Positions 49,078 to 59,700 of a stretch of 64,000 nucleotides of DNA are shown piece by piece (the stretch's first letter is position 1; each line of letters starts with the position of its first letter). This stretch comes from Pseudomonadota bacterium (GTDB lineage Bacteria > Pseudomonadota > Gammaproteobacteria > Burkholderiales > Thiobacillaceae): contig JAJZPG010000002.1 of assembly GCA_021811235.1 (NCBI GenBank), positions 124,001-188,000 of the forward strand. Direction: 5' to 3'. Made by a program: the position numbers and the translations under genes. A model generated the notes under the pieces. The model saw nothing but the letters and a program-made list of their open reading frames with translations. It did no database searches and had not been told where the DNA came from.

Positions 49078-50469
49078 ATGAGCACGTCATCGACGCCGCC
49101 GGAAGGCGCCTGGTCCGGCCGCTTCTCCGAGCCGGTTTCCGAAATCGTCAAACGCTACACCGCGTCGATTCCCTTCGATTATCGGCTGGCCGAGTTCGAC
49201 ATTCAGGGTTCGCTGGCGCACGCCGCCATGTTGCACCACGTCGGCGTCCTCACCAAGGACGACCTCGACGCGATCCGGCGCGGCATGGCCGAGCTGCTCG
49301 GTGAGATCCGCGCCGGATGCTTCTCCTGGTCCCTGGACAAGGAGGACGTCCACCTCAACATTGAGGCCGCACTGACCGCCAGGATCGGCGACGCCGGCAA
49401 ACGCCTGCACACCGGCCGTTCCCGCAACGACCAGGTCGCGACCGACATCCGCCTCTACCTGCGCGACGCGATCGACCGCATCACCGCGGGACTCAAGGCC
49501 TGCCAGACCTCGCTGGTCGATCTGGCCGAACTGCATGCCGACACCGTGATGCCGGGCTTCACCCACCTGCAGGTGGCGCAGCCGGTCACTTTCGGCCATC
49601 ACCTGCTGGCCTACTTCGAGATGTTGGCGCGCGACGCCGAGCGCATGGCCGACTGCCGCCGTCGGGTGAATCGCCTGCCGCTGGGCGCCGCCGCGCTGGC
49701 CGGCACCAGCTACCCGATCGATCGTGAATTCGTGGCGCGCGAACTCGGCTTCGAGGCGGTCTGCCAGAACTCGCTCGACGCCGTGTCCGACCGCGATTTC
49801 GCCATCGAATTTTCCGCCGCCGCCGCCCTGGTGATGACCCACCTGTCGCGCCTGTCGGAAGAGCTGATCCTGTGGATGAGCCCGCGCTTCGGCTTCATCG
49901 ACCTCGCCGACCGCTTCTGCACCGGCTCCAGCATCATGCCGCAGAAGAAGAATCCCGACGTCCCCGAACTGGTGCGCGGCAAGACGGGCCGGGTCAACGG
50001 CCACCTGGTGGCGCTGCTGACCCTGATGAAGGGCCAGCCGCTGGCCTACAACAAGGACAACCAGGAAGACAAGGAACCGCTGTTCGACACCGTCGACACC
50101 CTGACCGACACGCTGGCGATCTACGCCGACATGCTGCGCGGGGTGACCGTGAAGCCGGACGCGATGCGCGCCGCGGTGATGCAGGGCTTCGCCACCGCCA
50201 CCGATCTGGCCGATTACCTGGTGAAGAAGGGCGTGCCCTTCCGCGATGCCCACGAAGTCGTGGCACGCGCGGTGCGGGCGGCGGAAGCGTCCGGACGCGA
50301 CCTGGCCGACCTGCCGCTCGCAGAACTGCAGGCCTTCAGTCCCGTCATCGCGGACGACGTCTACGCCGTGCTGACCCTGGAAGGCTCGCTCGCCGCCCGC
50401 GACCATCTGGGCGGCACCGCGCCGGCGCAGGTACGCGCGGCGATCGCCCGCGCCCGCCAGCGGATCTAG
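49078..50469 (+). CDS. argH: Argininosuccinate lyase
   Basis: A 463-residue fumarase/aspartase-fold enzyme, the last step of arginine biosynthesis. Signatures: [40 protein letters not shown] (catalytic His region) and the fumarate-lyase signature [26 protein letters not shown] (49044-49049) is a likely -10 box inside the start of the divergent kinase. Length is normal. Confidence 0.96.
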   Translation: MSTSSTPPEGAWSGRFSEPVSEIVKRYTASIPFDYRLAEFDIQGSLAHAAMLHHVGVLTKDDLDAIRRGMAELLGEIRAGCFSWSLDKEDVHLNIEAALTARIGDAGKRLHTGRSRNDQVATDIRLYLRDAIDRITAGLKACQTSLVDLAELHADTVMPGFTHLQVAQPVTFGHHLLAYFEMLARDAERMADCRRRVNRLPLGAAALAGTSYPIDREFVARELGFEAVCQNSLDAVSDRDFAIEFSAAAALVMTHLSRLSEELILWMSPRFGFIDLADRFCTGSSIMPQKKNPDVPELVRGKTGRVNGHLVALLTLMKGQPLAYNKDNQEDKEPLFDTVDTLTDTLAIYADMLRGVTVKPDAMRAAVMQGFATATDLADYLVKKGVPFRDAHEVVARAVRAAEASGRDLADLPLAELQAFSPVIADDVYAVLTLEGSLAARDHLGGTAPAQVRAAIARARQRI

Positions 50470-51077
50470 GCCGCGCTGGCCCGCCCCAGATCCGGCTCGA
50501 GCGCCAGCGGCGGCGCGTGCTCGCGGCAGATCCGCCGCACCTCCGGACTGGAGAGTTTTTCCTGCATCAACCCGCAGAAATACGTGCGCGGCCCCAGCCG
50601 CTGATTGTGGCGGCAGGTCGCACACACCCCGAAGGTGCGCTTGCCGCTCTGCGCCTGCACCTGCGCCAGCACCTGCCGCAATACCACCACCGCCGACGTC
50701 ACCCGCGCCGGGCTCGCGGTCTGCACGATGTCGCGCCAGGCGCCGCCGGCAGAGAGCGTCTTCAGCAGCGTCGTCCCCCCTTCGGTCAGGATCAGCCGCA
50801 CCACCCGGCCGTCGCGCGGATCGGCATAGCGGGTGATCAGGCGGCGGCGCGCCAGCACCAGCACCGTCTGCGACACCGTCCCCTTGGTCAGCCCGAGATA
50901 TTCGGTCAGCGCCTGCGGCGTGTTGCTGAAGCGGTTGGCCTGGTTGAGATAGAACAGCACCTGCAGGTGCACCGGCTGCAGCCCCTGGGCCGTGCCGGCC
51001 TGCCGCAGGTCGGCACGGGTCAAGAGCGACAGCCGCTCGACCAGATCGAACAGGGTGAGCGCCTGGCTTTTCTTCAA
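50466..51077 (-). CDS. MarR-family regulator with Cys-rich C-terminus
   Basis: A 203-residue regulator. A winged helix of the MarR type (about residues 35-110, [38 protein letters not shown]) is followed by a tail with [20 protein letters not shown] and a later Cys (RRICREH). The four Cys could bind metal or a disulfide switch. It lies next to the frataxin gene on the same strand; a link to iron or redox is inference. Its stop overlaps the argH stop by four bases. Confidence 0.85.
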   Translation of the reverse strand: MKKSQALTLFDLVERLSLLTRADLRQAGTAQGLQPVHLQVLFYLNQANRFSNTPQALTEYLGLTKGTVSQTVLVLARRRLITRYADPRDGRVVRLILTEGGTTLLKTLSAGGAWRDIVQTASPARVTSAVVVLRQVLAQVQAQSGKRTFGVCATCRHNQRLGPRTYFCGLMQEKLSSPEVRRICREHAPPLALEPDLGRASAA

Positions 51078-51081
51078 GGAG

Positions 51082-51390
51082 TCAGAAACGGACGGTGACG
51101 CCGCCCTGCGCGGCGATCAGCGCAGCCAGCTTGTCGTAGAGCGGCGCACCGTCCTTGGTGTCGACCCAGCCGCCGTCCTGCGGCCGGAAATGGAACCCGC
51201 CCGAGCGCGCGGCGACCCAGATTTCGCGGGCCACGCCGTGGCGGTTGATGATGATCTTGCTGCCGTCGTCCAGCTCGACCTCGATGATGCCGTCGGCCGG
51301 CGTCTCGAAATCCAGCTCGGCGTCTTCCAGCGCCTGCTCGATGTGGGCCAGCGTCGTGGCGGCGGCCTGGTTGAACTCGATTTCAGTCAT
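51082..51390 (-). CDS. cyaY: Iron donor/frataxin-like protein
   Basis: A 102-residue bacterial frataxin that modulates Fe-S cluster assembly. An acidic first helix (HIEQALEDAELDFETPADGI) and strand EVELDDGSKIIINRH precede EIWVAARSGGFHFRP, the conserved Trp-containing sheet. Divergent from lptM. Confidence 0.93.
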   Translation of the reverse strand: MTEIEFNQAAATTLAHIEQALEDAELDFETPADGIIEVELDDGSKIIINRHGVAREIWVAARSGGFHFRPQDGGWVDTKDGAPLYDKLAALIAAQGGVTVRF

Positions 51391-51414
51391 AGTGTCCGTG
51401 CTACCATTTCGCGC

Positions 51415-51540
51415 ATGAAATTGCGCACCCTATATATAGTGTCCCTGTTGCTGTGCAGCCTCGGTTTGACGGCCTGCGGCTCCAAGGGTGACCTGTATCT
51501 TCCCGAAAATCCTCCCGCCCCGCAACGGACTTCCAATTGA
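51415..51540 (+). CDS. lptM: LPS-assembly lipoprotein LptM (YifL)
   Basis: A 41-residue lipoprotein: MKLRTLYIVSLLLCSLGLTA then the lipobox Cys in LTACGSKGDLYLPENP, the signature of LptM, which helps mature the LptD outer-membrane translocon. It sits directly before lysA, as usual, and overlaps its TTG start. Confidence 0.92.
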   Translation: MKLRTLYIVSLLLCSLGLTACGSKGDLYLPENPPAPQRTSN

Positions 51541-52781
51541 ATACCCTGCACCGACTCAATGGCCGCCTCCATCTTGAGGACGTGGCGCTGGACACGCTCG
51601 CCGAGCGTTTCGGCACTCCGCTCTACGTCTATTCGCGCGCCGCGCTCGAGGCCGCCTATCGGGCCTACGCCGAGGCCTTCGCCGCCACGCCGCACCTGAT
51701 CTGCTACGCGGTCAAGGCCAACTCCAGCCTGGCCATCCTCAACCTGTTCGCGCGGCTGGGCGCCGGCTTCGACATCGTCTCCGGCGGCGAACTCGCCCGC
51801 GTGCTGGCCGCCGGCGGCGACGCCGGCAAGGTCGTGTTCTCCGGCGTCGGCAAGACTGCAGGCGAAATGCGCGCCGCGCTCGAGGCCGGCATCCTCTGCT
51901 TCAACGTCGAGTCGGAAAGCGAACTGCACCGGCTCAACCGCGTGGCCGGTGAACTGGGGAAGGTCGCGCCGGTGTCGTTCCGCGTCAATCCCGACGTCGA
52001 CCCCAAGACCCACCCCTACATCTCCACCGGACTCAAGGAAAACAAGTTCGGCGTGCCGATCACCGACGCGCCCGCGCTGTATCGCCTCGCCGCCAGCCTG
52101 CCGAACCTGAAGGTCACCGGCATCGACTGCCATATCGGCTCGCAGCTGATCGACCTGTCGCCGCTCGCCGATGCCGCCGACCGTGTCCTGTCGCTGGTCG
52201 ACAGCCTGGCCGCCGAAGGCATCGCCCTGCATCACATCGACCTCGGCGGCGGCGTCGGTATCCGCTACCGCGACGAAACGCCGCCCGACCTGGCCGCTTA
52301 TGGCCGCGTGCTGGCACAGAAGTTTTCCGGCCGCCGCGAAAAGCTGCTGCTGGAACCGGGCCGTTCGCTGGTCGGCAACGCCGGCCTGCTGCTCACCCGC
52401 GTCGAGTACCTGAAACCGGGCGAGGACAAGAATTTCGCCATCGTCGACGCCGCGATGAACGACCTGATGCGGCCGGCGCTCTACGAGGCCTACCACGAGA
52501 TCGTCGCCGTCGACGAAAGAAACATGCCAGCGCTGCGCTACGACATCGTCGGTCCGATCTGCGAGACCGGCGATTTTCTTGGCTTTGCGCGCGATCTGGC
52601 GATCGAGGAAGGCGATCTGCTGGCGCTGCTTTCTGCTGGCGCCTACGGCATGAGCATGGCATCCAACTACAATTCGCGGCCGCGCGCCGCCGAATTGCTG
52701 ATCGACAAGAATGAAATTCATCTGATCCGCGAGCGCGAGACTCAGGACGGCATGATGGCCGGAGAACGGCTTGCCATATGA
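51537..52781 (+). CDS. lysA: Diaminopimelate decarboxylase
   Basis: A 414-residue PLP enzyme that makes lysine from meso-diaminopimelate. PLP-Lys motif YAVKANSSLAIL, the HIDLGGGVGIRY glycine loop, the substrate-binding ICETGDFLG Cys and YGMSMASNYNSRPRA are all intact. It starts with TTG, overlapping the lptM stop by four bases (TTGA), so expression probably relies on coupling. Confidence 0.94.
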   Translation: MNTLHRLNGRLHLEDVALDTLAERFGTPLYVYSRAALEAAYRAYAEAFAATPHLICYAVKANSSLAILNLFARLGAGFDIVSGGELARVLAAGGDAGKVVFSGVGKTAGEMRAALEAGILCFNVESESELHRLNRVAGELGKVAPVSFRVNPDVDPKTHPYISTGLKENKFGVPITDAPALYRLAASLPNLKVTGIDCHIGSQLIDLSPLADAADRVLSLVDSLAAEGIALHHIDLGGGVGIRYRDETPPDLAAYGRVLAQKFSGRREKLLLEPGRSLVGNAGLLLTRVEYLKPGEDKNFAIVDAAMNDLMRPALYEAYHEIVAVDERNMPALRYDIVGPICETGDFLGFARDLAIEEGDLLALLSAGAYGMSMASNYNSRPRAAELLIDKNEIHLIRERETQDGMMAGERLAI

Positions 52782-52896
52782 GTTTCAAGGCATGCCCCAC
52801 TTGGCGACTTTCCCTGTTTTTTAGTATCGGTTCGATACATTTTGCTTGATCGCTACATTTTTCAGCGGATTATTTCCGCAAGGGATTGACTATTCA

Positions 52897-52924
52897 TTGA
52901 ACCACCGGGAAAAGTAACTAGAAT
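52897..52924 (+). promoter_or_regulatory. Sigma-70-like promoter of H1-like gene
   Basis: TTGAAC (52897-52902) and TAGAAT (52919-52924), spacing 16, predict a start near 52931 and a leader of about 150 bases. A GAGGCT/AGCCTC inverted repeat (52925-52946) spans the start. Upstream, 52782-52896 is AT-rich without a gene. Confidence 0.6.
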
Positions 52925-53082
52925 GAGGCTCACCAAGCGGAGCCTCGGTATCGCCCGTGTCTAGCGGGTTTCGGGCAAGTCGGTCGCCTGTCGGTACCAC
53001 GCTTTGGAAGTGCAAACTATGACTGCACGTGGCTTCAAGCTGTAGTGATAAGTGAATGTGTTCAACTTCTAAGGAGTGTCAG

Positions 53083-53877
53083 ATGGCAACAGTGAAAAAA
53101 CCCGCCGCCAAACCGGCGGCCAAAAAGCCCGTGGCCAAGAAAGCCGCCGCCAAGCCGGCAGTGAAGAAGGCCGCAGCCAAACCGGCAGCCAAGAAAGCCG
53201 CACCGGCGAAAAAGCCCGCCGCCAAAAAGCCCGTGGTCAAGAAAGCCGCCGCCAAGCCGGCAGTGAAGAAGGCCGCAGCCAAACCGGCAGCCAAGAAAGC
53301 CGCACCGGCCAAAAAGCCCGCCGCCAAAAAGCCCGTGGTCAAGAAAGCCGCCGCCAAGCCGGCAGTGAAGAAGGCCGCAGCCAAACCGGCAGCCAAGAAA
53401 GCCGCACCGGCGAAGAAGCCCGTCGCCAAAAAGCCCGTGGTCAAGAAAGCCGCCGCCAAGCCGGCAGTGAAGAAGGCCGCAGCCAAACCGGCAGCCAAGA
53501 AAGCCGCACCGGCGAAGAAGCCCGTCGCCAAAAAGCCCGTGGCCAAGAAAGCTGTCGCCAAGCCGGCAGTGAAGAAGGCCGCAGCCAAACCGGCAGCCAA
53601 GAAAGCCGCACCGGCGAAGAAGCCCGTCGCCAAAAAGCCCGTGGCCAAGAAAGCCGCTCCGGCCAAGAAGGCGGTCGCAGCCAAGAAGCCCGCTGTCAAG
53701 AAAGCAACGGCCAAGCCCGTCGCCAAGAAGCCCGCTGCCAAGCCGGTCGCCAAGAAAGCTGCCCCTGCCAAGAAGCCTGCAGCGAAGAAGGCGGCTCCCG
53801 CGAAGCCTGCGCCTGCTCCCGCAGCAGCGCCTGCTCCCGCACCGGCGGTACCGGTCATCAAGCCTTTTGGGCTTTAA
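53083..53877 (+). CDS. Histone H1-like Lys/Ala/Pro-rich DNA-binding protein
   Basis: A 264-residue, very basic protein made almost only of Lys, Ala, Pro and Val, like H1-type AlgP/PhaF-type tails of betaproteobacteria and pseudomonads. Residues 11-180 are five copies of a 34-residue unit (KKPVVKKAAAKPAVKK and relatives), followed by shorter AAKKPAAK-type repeats and an Ala/Pro end (PAPAPAAAPAPAPAVPVIKP). There is no folded domain. AAGGAG lies seven bases from the ATG at 53083. It probably coats DNA or other polyanions. Confidence 0.93.
   Translation: MATVKKPAAKPAAKKPVAKKAAAKPAVKKAAAKPAAKKAAPAKKPAAKKPVVKKAAAKPAVKKAAAKPAAKKAAPAKKPAAKKPVVKKAAAKPAVKKAAAKPAAKKAAPAKKPVAKKPVVKKAAAKPAVKKAAAKPAAKKAAPAKKPVAKKPVAKKAVAKPAVKKAAAKPAAKKAAPAKKPVAKKPVAKKAAPAKKAVAAKKPAVKKATAKPVAKKPAAKPVAKKAAPAKKPAAKKAAPAKPAPAPAAAPAPAPAVPVIKPFGL
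53113..53622 (+). repeat. Five 102-bp tandem repeats within the H1-like gene
   Basis: Five in-frame units of 102 bases, each 34 codons, differing only at a few sites (GTG/GCC for Val/Ala, GCC/GTC). High identity at synonymous positions indicates recent unequal crossing-over or slippage. Confidence 0.9.
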
Positions 53878-53901
53878 ACAGGTCGGGCACTGCCCAATCT
53901 G

Positions 53902-53928
53902 AAACGGGGGCTTGTCCCCCGTTTTTTA
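53902..53928 (+). terminator. Intrinsic terminator after H1-like gene
   Basis: Stem AACGGGGG/CCCCCGTT with a CTTGT loop, then TTTTATT, 25 bases past the stop. Confidence 0.9.
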
Positions 53929-53986
53929 TTGCCGCGGGATTCCCCCCGGTCCTCCCTTTGCCCCGCAAGCGCGCTTCTGCGCCGGA

Positions 53987-54607
53987 TCAGGGTCTCGCCG
54001 GAGCGAGGCGATTGCGTGCCGCCTGCAAAAAGTGGACGCCCCACGGCAGTCGCACCGCCAGCAGCAGCAGGAGCAGACTGCCGTAGATCAACGGCTCCGT
54101 CAGATCCTTCTTCACCAGCCAGAGGTAGTGGACCACGCCCAGCGTGGCGATCAGATAGACCAGACGGTGCAGGCGCTGCCAATGACGGCCGAGGCGATGC
54201 ATCATGGCCCGCGTCGAGGTCGCGGCAAGCGGGATGAGGAACAGGAAGGCTGCGAAGCCGACCGTGATGAAGGGACGCTTGACGATGTCCCGGGCGATCG
54301 CCGCCGGATCGAAGAACTGGTCCAGCCAGACATACGTGACGAAATGCAGGCTGGCATAAAAAAAGGCGAACAGGCCCAGCATGCGACGGTAGCGGATGAG
54401 GGGGGCCCAGCCTGTCAGCCGCCGCATCGGCGTGACCGACAACGTCACCAGCAGCCCGACCAGTGTCCAGGTGCCGGTCGAGCGTGTGATGAACTCGATC
54501 GGGTTTGCGCCCAGCCCCCCCGTTCCTCCCAGCACGATCAGACGCGCCAGCGGCAGCAGGCAGAGCGCGAAAACCCAGATCTTGGGATTGCGCAGAACAG
54601 GGTCCAT
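53987..54607 (-). CDS. msrQ: Heme-binding membrane subunit of MsrPQ
   Basis: A 206-residue, six-helix cytochrome of the YedZ/MsrQ family, passing electrons from the quinone pool to MsrP for repair of oxidised Met. His ligands in FFYASLHFVTYVWLD, RLGRHWQRLHRLVYL and VVHYLWLVKKD are present. Its ATG overlaps the msrP stop by one base (TGATG). Confidence 0.93.
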   Translation of the reverse strand: MDPVLRNPKIWVFALCLLPLARLIVLGGTGGLGANPIEFITRSTGTWTLVGLLVTLSVTPMRRLTGWAPLIRYRRMLGLFAFFYASLHFVTYVWLDQFFDPAAIARDIVKRPFITVGFAAFLFLIPLAATSTRAMMHRLGRHWQRLHRLVYLIATLGVVHYLWLVKKDLTEPLIYGSLLLLLLAVRLPWGVHFLQAARNRLAPARP

Positions 54608-55545
54608 CAAAAGAATTTCTTCAGGTCCATGCCGCGGTACAACTGGGCGACCTGGGCCCCGTAGCCGTTGAACATCAGCGTGTCGCGCTTGAAGAACTCA
54701 CCGATGCGGCGCTCCTTCGCCTGGCTCCAGCGCGGGTGGTCGACACTCGGGTTCACGTTCGAATAGAAGCCGTATTCCTGCGGCGCGGCTGCCATCCAGG
54801 CGGTGAGCGGCTGTTTCTCGACGAAGCGGATCTTGACGATGGACTTGGCGCTCTTGAACCCGTATTTCCACGGCACCACCAGCCGGACCGGCGCGCCGTT
54901 CTGGTTGGGCAGCACTTCGCCGTAGAGGCCGACGGCCAGCAGCGTCAGCGGATGCATCGCCTCGTCGAGCCGCAGGCCTTCCACATACGGCCAGTCGAGG
55001 ATGCGCGCCCGCTGTCCCGGCATCTGCTTGGGGTCATGCAGGGTGACGAATTCGACATACTTCGCATCGCCGGTGGGTTCGGCGCGGCGAATGAGTTCGC
55101 GCAGCGAAAACCCGACCCAGGGAATCACCATCGACCAGCCCTCGACGCAGCGCATGCGATACACGCGTTCCTCCAGCGGGGCGAGCTTCAGCAACGTGTC
55201 GATATCGTACAGCCGCGGATTGCGCACCTCGCCTTCGACTGCGACCGTCCAGGGGCGGGTCTTCAGGCTGCCCGCATTTTCGGCCGGATCGCTTTTCCCG
55301 GTGCCGAATTCGTAGAAGTTGTTGTAGCTGGTGACGTCCTTGTATGGCGTTTTCGCGTCATCCAGCTTGTAGGGGCTGGCCCGCACGCCGGCCAGCCTGA
55401 CGCCGGCCTCGGCCTCGGCTGCCGTTCCCAGGGCTGCCCCGGCTGCCAATGCCCCCATGCCCTGCATGAAGCGGCGGCGCTCGCGGTAGATTTCGGGCGG
55501 GGTGATTTCGGATGAAAGGATGTCAGCGGCGCGGCGTATCAACAT
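54607..55545 (-). CDS. msrP: Molybdopterin methionine sulfoxide reductase
   Basis: A 312-residue periplasmic enzyme of the YedY/MsrP family. A Tat signal ([20 protein letters not shown]) is followed by [20 protein letters not shown], the Mo-ligand Cys in [15 protein letters not shown], and [13 protein letters not shown]. It forms a two-gene operon with msrQ. Confidence 0.95.
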   Translation of the reverse strand: MLIRRAADILSSEITPPEIYRERRRFMQGMGALAAGAALGTAAEAEAGVRLAGVRASPYKLDDAKTPYKDVTSYNNFYEFGTGKSDPAENAGSLKTRPWTVAVEGEVRNPRLYDIDTLLKLAPLEERVYRMRCVEGWSMVIPWVGFSLRELIRRAEPTGDAKYVEFVTLHDPKQMPGQRARILDWPYVEGLRLDEAMHPLTLLAVGLYGEVLPNQNGAPVRLVVPWKYGFKSAKSIVKIRFVEKQPLTAWMAAAPQEYGFYSNVNPSVDHPRWSQAKERRIGEFFKRDTLMFNGYGAQVAQLYRGMDLKKFF

Positions 55546-55717
55546 GGCGGGATCCTATTGAGTGGGCGGGATATATCTGTATTAACAGTCGGAACAGCCA
55601 CACTATTCCTTACACGTCGCCAAATTAATGCCCCCTCGGCGCGCGGTTTTTGTTTCCCGGCGGAACTGATAAGGTGCGCCCCTATCGTACGTCATTGTTC
55701 TCCTTGCGGAATCCGTC

Positions 55718-56767
55718 ATGCGCGCCCTGTTCACCCTCCTGCTCTTCGTTCCGGCTCTCGCCTTCGCCCAGGCGGGCGGCCCGCCCTTCATCCCCGTCAA
55801 CATGATGAAAGTAAGCGCCACGCCGGTATCCAATACGGTCGACGCGGTCGGCGCCCTCATCGCCGAAGACAGCGTGGTGCTGCGCCCGGAGATCGACGGC
55901 CGTATCGACAAGCTGCTGTTCCGCGAAGGCCAGCCAGTGAAGAAGGGCGCGGTGCTGGTGGTGCTCGATTCCGCCGAGCAGCGCGCGCGGGTGGCTGCCG
56001 CGCAGGCGGACCTGAAGCTGGCGCAAAGCCGCTACCGGCGCAGCGAGGAGCTGGTCGCGCAGAACTTCATCTCCAAGCAGGCGCTCGACGAGGCGCGTGC
56101 CAACCTCGACATCCTGCGCGCACGCCTGCGCCAGGAACAGGTGGCGCTCGACAAGACCGTGATCCGCGCGCCGTTCGCCGCCCTGGCCGGGCTGCGCCAG
56201 GTCAGCCCCGGCGCCTACGTCAGCAAGGGCGACGACATCGTGCGGCTGGACGCGCTCGGCAACCTGAAGCTGGAAGTCCCGGTTCCGGAAACCTATCTGC
56301 CGCTGGTGCGCATCGGCCAGCCCATCAACCTGACTGTCGATGCCCTGCCCGGACAAACATTCAGCGGCAAGGTGCATGCCATCGACCCGGTGGTCGACCC
56401 GGTCAGCCGCAACGTACGCGTGCGCGCCCGGATCGCCAACCCGAAAGGGCAACTCAAACCCGGCATGTTCGCGCGCGCGACCGCCGATCTCGGCGGCCGG
56501 ACGAGCGCCATCATGCTGCCCGAGCAGGTGATCGTGCCGCGCCCGGACGGCAATTACGTCTTCCTGGCGGCAGGAGGCAAGGCCGAACTGCGCAAGGTCG
56601 TGCTCGGCAAGCGCGAGCCGGGCCGGGTCGAGATCGTCTCCGGCGTGCAGGCAGGCGAGACCGTCATCCTCGACGGCCAGATCAAGCTGCGCCCCGGTGT
56701 GCCCGTGGTCACGCTCGAGCAGGCGGCGCAGATGATGAAGAAAATGCAGGCCGGCAAGCCGCGCTGA
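55718..56767 (+). CDS. RND efflux periplasmic adaptor
   Basis: A 349-residue membrane-fusion protein. Signal peptide (MRALFTLLLFVPALAFA), split lipoyl domain (VLRPEIDGRIDKLLFREGQP), alpha-hairpin (residues 90-145), beta-barrel (INLTVDALPGQTFSG) and membrane-proximal domain follow. No lipobox. First gene of an adaptor-pump operon, 19 bases before the pump. The 172 bases before it carry no gene; no partner outer-membrane factor or regulator is in view. Confidence 0.92.
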   Translation: MRALFTLLLFVPALAFAQAGGPPFIPVNMMKVSATPVSNTVDAVGALIAEDSVVLRPEIDGRIDKLLFREGQPVKKGAVLVVLDSAEQRARVAAAQADLKLAQSRYRRSEELVAQNFISKQALDEARANLDILRARLRQEQVALDKTVIRAPFAALAGLRQVSPGAYVSKGDDIVRLDALGNLKLEVPVPETYLPLVRIGQPINLTVDALPGQTFSGKVHAIDPVVDPVSRNVRVRARIANPKGQLKPGMFARATADLGGRTSAIMLPEQVIVPRPDGNYVFLAAGGKAELRKVVLGKREPGRVEIVSGVQAGETVILDGQIKLRPGVPVVTLEQAAQMMKKMQAGKPR

Positions 56768-56786
56768 TCCAGCTCAGGGCCCACCC

Positions 56787-59700
56787 ATGATCCTCTCCGA
56801 CATTTCCATCCGCCGCCCGGTGCTCGCCACGGTGATGAGCCTGCTCATCATCCTGGTCGGCCTGATTGCCTTCGACCGCCTGCCGGTGCGCGAATACCCC
56901 AACATCGACGCACCGGTAGTATCGGTGCGTACCGTCTACCCCGGCGCCTCGGCCGAGGTGATGGAAAGCCAGATCACCAAGACCCTGGAAGACTCCCTGT
57001 CCGGCATCGAAGGCATCCGCACCATCAAATCGGTCAGCCGCGAGGAAGTCAGCCAGATCACGGTGGAATTCATCCAGTCGCGCGACCCCGAAGCCGCCGC
57101 CAACGACGTCCGCGACCGGGTGGCGCGGGTGCGCGGACTGCTGCCGGACGAGGCGGAAGACCCGGTGGTCGCCAAGATCGAGGCCGACGCCCAGGCCATC
57201 ATCTGGCTGGCGTTTTCCAGCGACCGCCAGTCGCCGCTCGAAATCACCGATTACGCAGACCGCGTGGTGGCCGACCAGTTGAAGACCCTGCCGGGCGTCG
57301 CCTCGGTCATCATCGGCGGCGAGCGCCGCTATGCCATGCGGGTGTGGCTCGACCCCAGCCGCATGGCCGCGCTGGGGGTGACGGTGCAGGACGTGGAAGC
57401 CGCGCTCCGCAGCCAGAACACCGAGCTGCCCTCGGGCCGCATCGAAAGCCAGACGCGCGAATTCTCCGTGCTGGCCGAAACCGATCTCAGGACGCCGGCC
57501 GAATTCGAGCGCGTCATCATCCGGGATTCGGGCGGGGTGCTGGTGCGGCTGGCGGACATCGGCCGCGCCGAGGTCGGCGCCGAGGACGAGCGCAACATCG
57601 TGCGCGTCAACGGCCGCGCAGCCGTGGGCCTGGGCATCGTCAAGCAGTCGACCGCCAACACGCTGGAGGTCGCGCGCGCGGTGAAGGCCGAACTGCCGCG
57701 TATCCAGGCCGCCTTGCCGGCGGGCATGCAGCTCAAGGTCGGCTTCGACAGCTCGATCTTCATCGAGAAATCGATCGACGCCGTGTACGAGACCATGCTC
57801 GAAGCCATGGTGCTGGTGGTCGGCGTCATCTTCCTGTTCCTGCGAAACTGGCGCGCCACGCTGATCCCCTTCGTCACCATCCCGGTGTCGCTGATCGGCG
57901 CCTTCATCTTCCTCTACGCCATGGGCTTCACCATCAACGTGCTGACCCTGCTTGGGCTGGTGCTGGCGATCGGTCTGGTGGTCGACGACGCCATCGTCAT
58001 GCTGGAGAACATTTACCGCCACATCGAGGAAGGCATGCCGCCGTTCGAGGCGGCGATCAAGGGCGCCAAGGAAATCGGCTTCGCGGTGCTGGCGATGACG
58101 CTGACGCTCGCCGCAGTGTTCGCGCCGCTCGCGTTCGCCGAGGGCAACACCGGCAAGCTGTTCACCGAATTCGCGCTGACGGTGGCGGCCGCGGTGCTGG
58201 TGTCCGGCTTCGTCGCGCTGACGCTGACGCCCATGATGGCGAGCCGGATCCTGCGTCACGAAACCCGCCACAACGCGCTGTTCAATTTCGGCGAGCGGGT
58301 CCTGAACGGGGTGAACGACGCCTACACCCGCGGCCTGGCTCGTGTGGTCAGGCATCCGCTGATCGTCGCGCTGGTGTTCGTGCTGGCGGCGGCGGCCGCG
58401 TTCGGCCTGCTGAAATCGCTGAAATCGGAACTGGCACCGACCGAGGACCGTGGTTTCTTCATCGGTTTCATGCTGGCACCCGAGGGATCCACCCTGCAGT
58501 ACACCGACCAGTACGCCCGCCAGCTCGAGGGGATCTACCAGAGCGTGCCGGAGGTCAACACCGCTTTCGTCGTCGTCGCCCCCGGCCTGGAGCGGCCCAA
58601 CCCGGTCAACACCGCGCTCTCCTTCGTGATGTTGAAGCCGTGGGAGGAGCGCACCCGCAGCCAGATGGCCATCACCGAGAGCCTCGGTCCGCGCATGTTC
58701 ATGGGCATGCCGGGCGTGCTCGCCTTTCCGATCAACCCGCCCTCGCTCGGCCAGAGCTTCCGCAACCCGCCGCTGCAGTTCGTGGTGCAGGCGCCGAGCT
58801 ATGCCGAACTCGACAAGGCCGTCGAGGCGCTGATGACCAAGGTGCGCGCCTACCCCGGCCTGGTCAACGCCGACACCGACCTCAAGCTCAACAAGCCGCA
58901 GCTCAAGGTCGACATCAACCGCGACAAGGCCGCGCAGATGGGGGTCGGCGTCGACACCATCGGGCGCACCCTGGAAACCCTGCTCGGCGGACGCGAAGTC
59001 ACCCGCTTCAAGCAGGAAGGCGAGCAATACAACGTGGTGGTGCAGCTCGACCCGGCCGCGCGCGCCACGCCGCAGGACCTGAGCGCGCTGTACGTGCGCG
59101 GCAGCGACGGCAGCCTCACGCCGCTGTCCAATCTGGTCGCCGTCACCGAAACCGTCGCGCCGAAGGAGCTCAACCACTTCAACCGCCAGCGCGCCGCCAT
59201 CATCTCGGCCAACATCGCCCCCGGCTATACGCTCGGCGAGGCGCTCGCCTTCATGGACCAGGCGGCGCAGGAAACCCTGCCGAAATCCGCACGTACCGCG
59301 CTCGACGGCCAGTCGCGCGAATTCGGCGAATCCGGGCAGACGCTGGCGATCACGTTCGCGCTGGCGCTGGTCATCATTTATCTGGTGCTGGCTGCGCAGT
59401 TCGAAAGCTTCATTTCGCCCTTCATCATCATGCTCACCGTGCCGCTCGCCGCCACCGGCGCACTGCTGGCGCTGAAGCTTACCGGCGCCACACTCAACGT
59501 CTACAGCCAGATCGGGCTGGTGATGCTGGTCGGCCTGATCACCAAGCACGGCATCCTGATCGTCGAATTCGCCAACCAGCTGCGTGCACGCGGCAAGCCC
59601 AGGGTCGAGGCGGTGATCGCGGCCGCCGGCCTGCGGCTGCGTCCCATCCTCATGACCACCGCCGCGATGGTGCTCGGCGCCGTACCGCTGGCGCTGTCCA

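Noticed and set aside
53083-53622. Tandem repeats as a possible CRISPR array
   Set aside because: Repeats are contiguous, in frame and coding, with no unique spacers.
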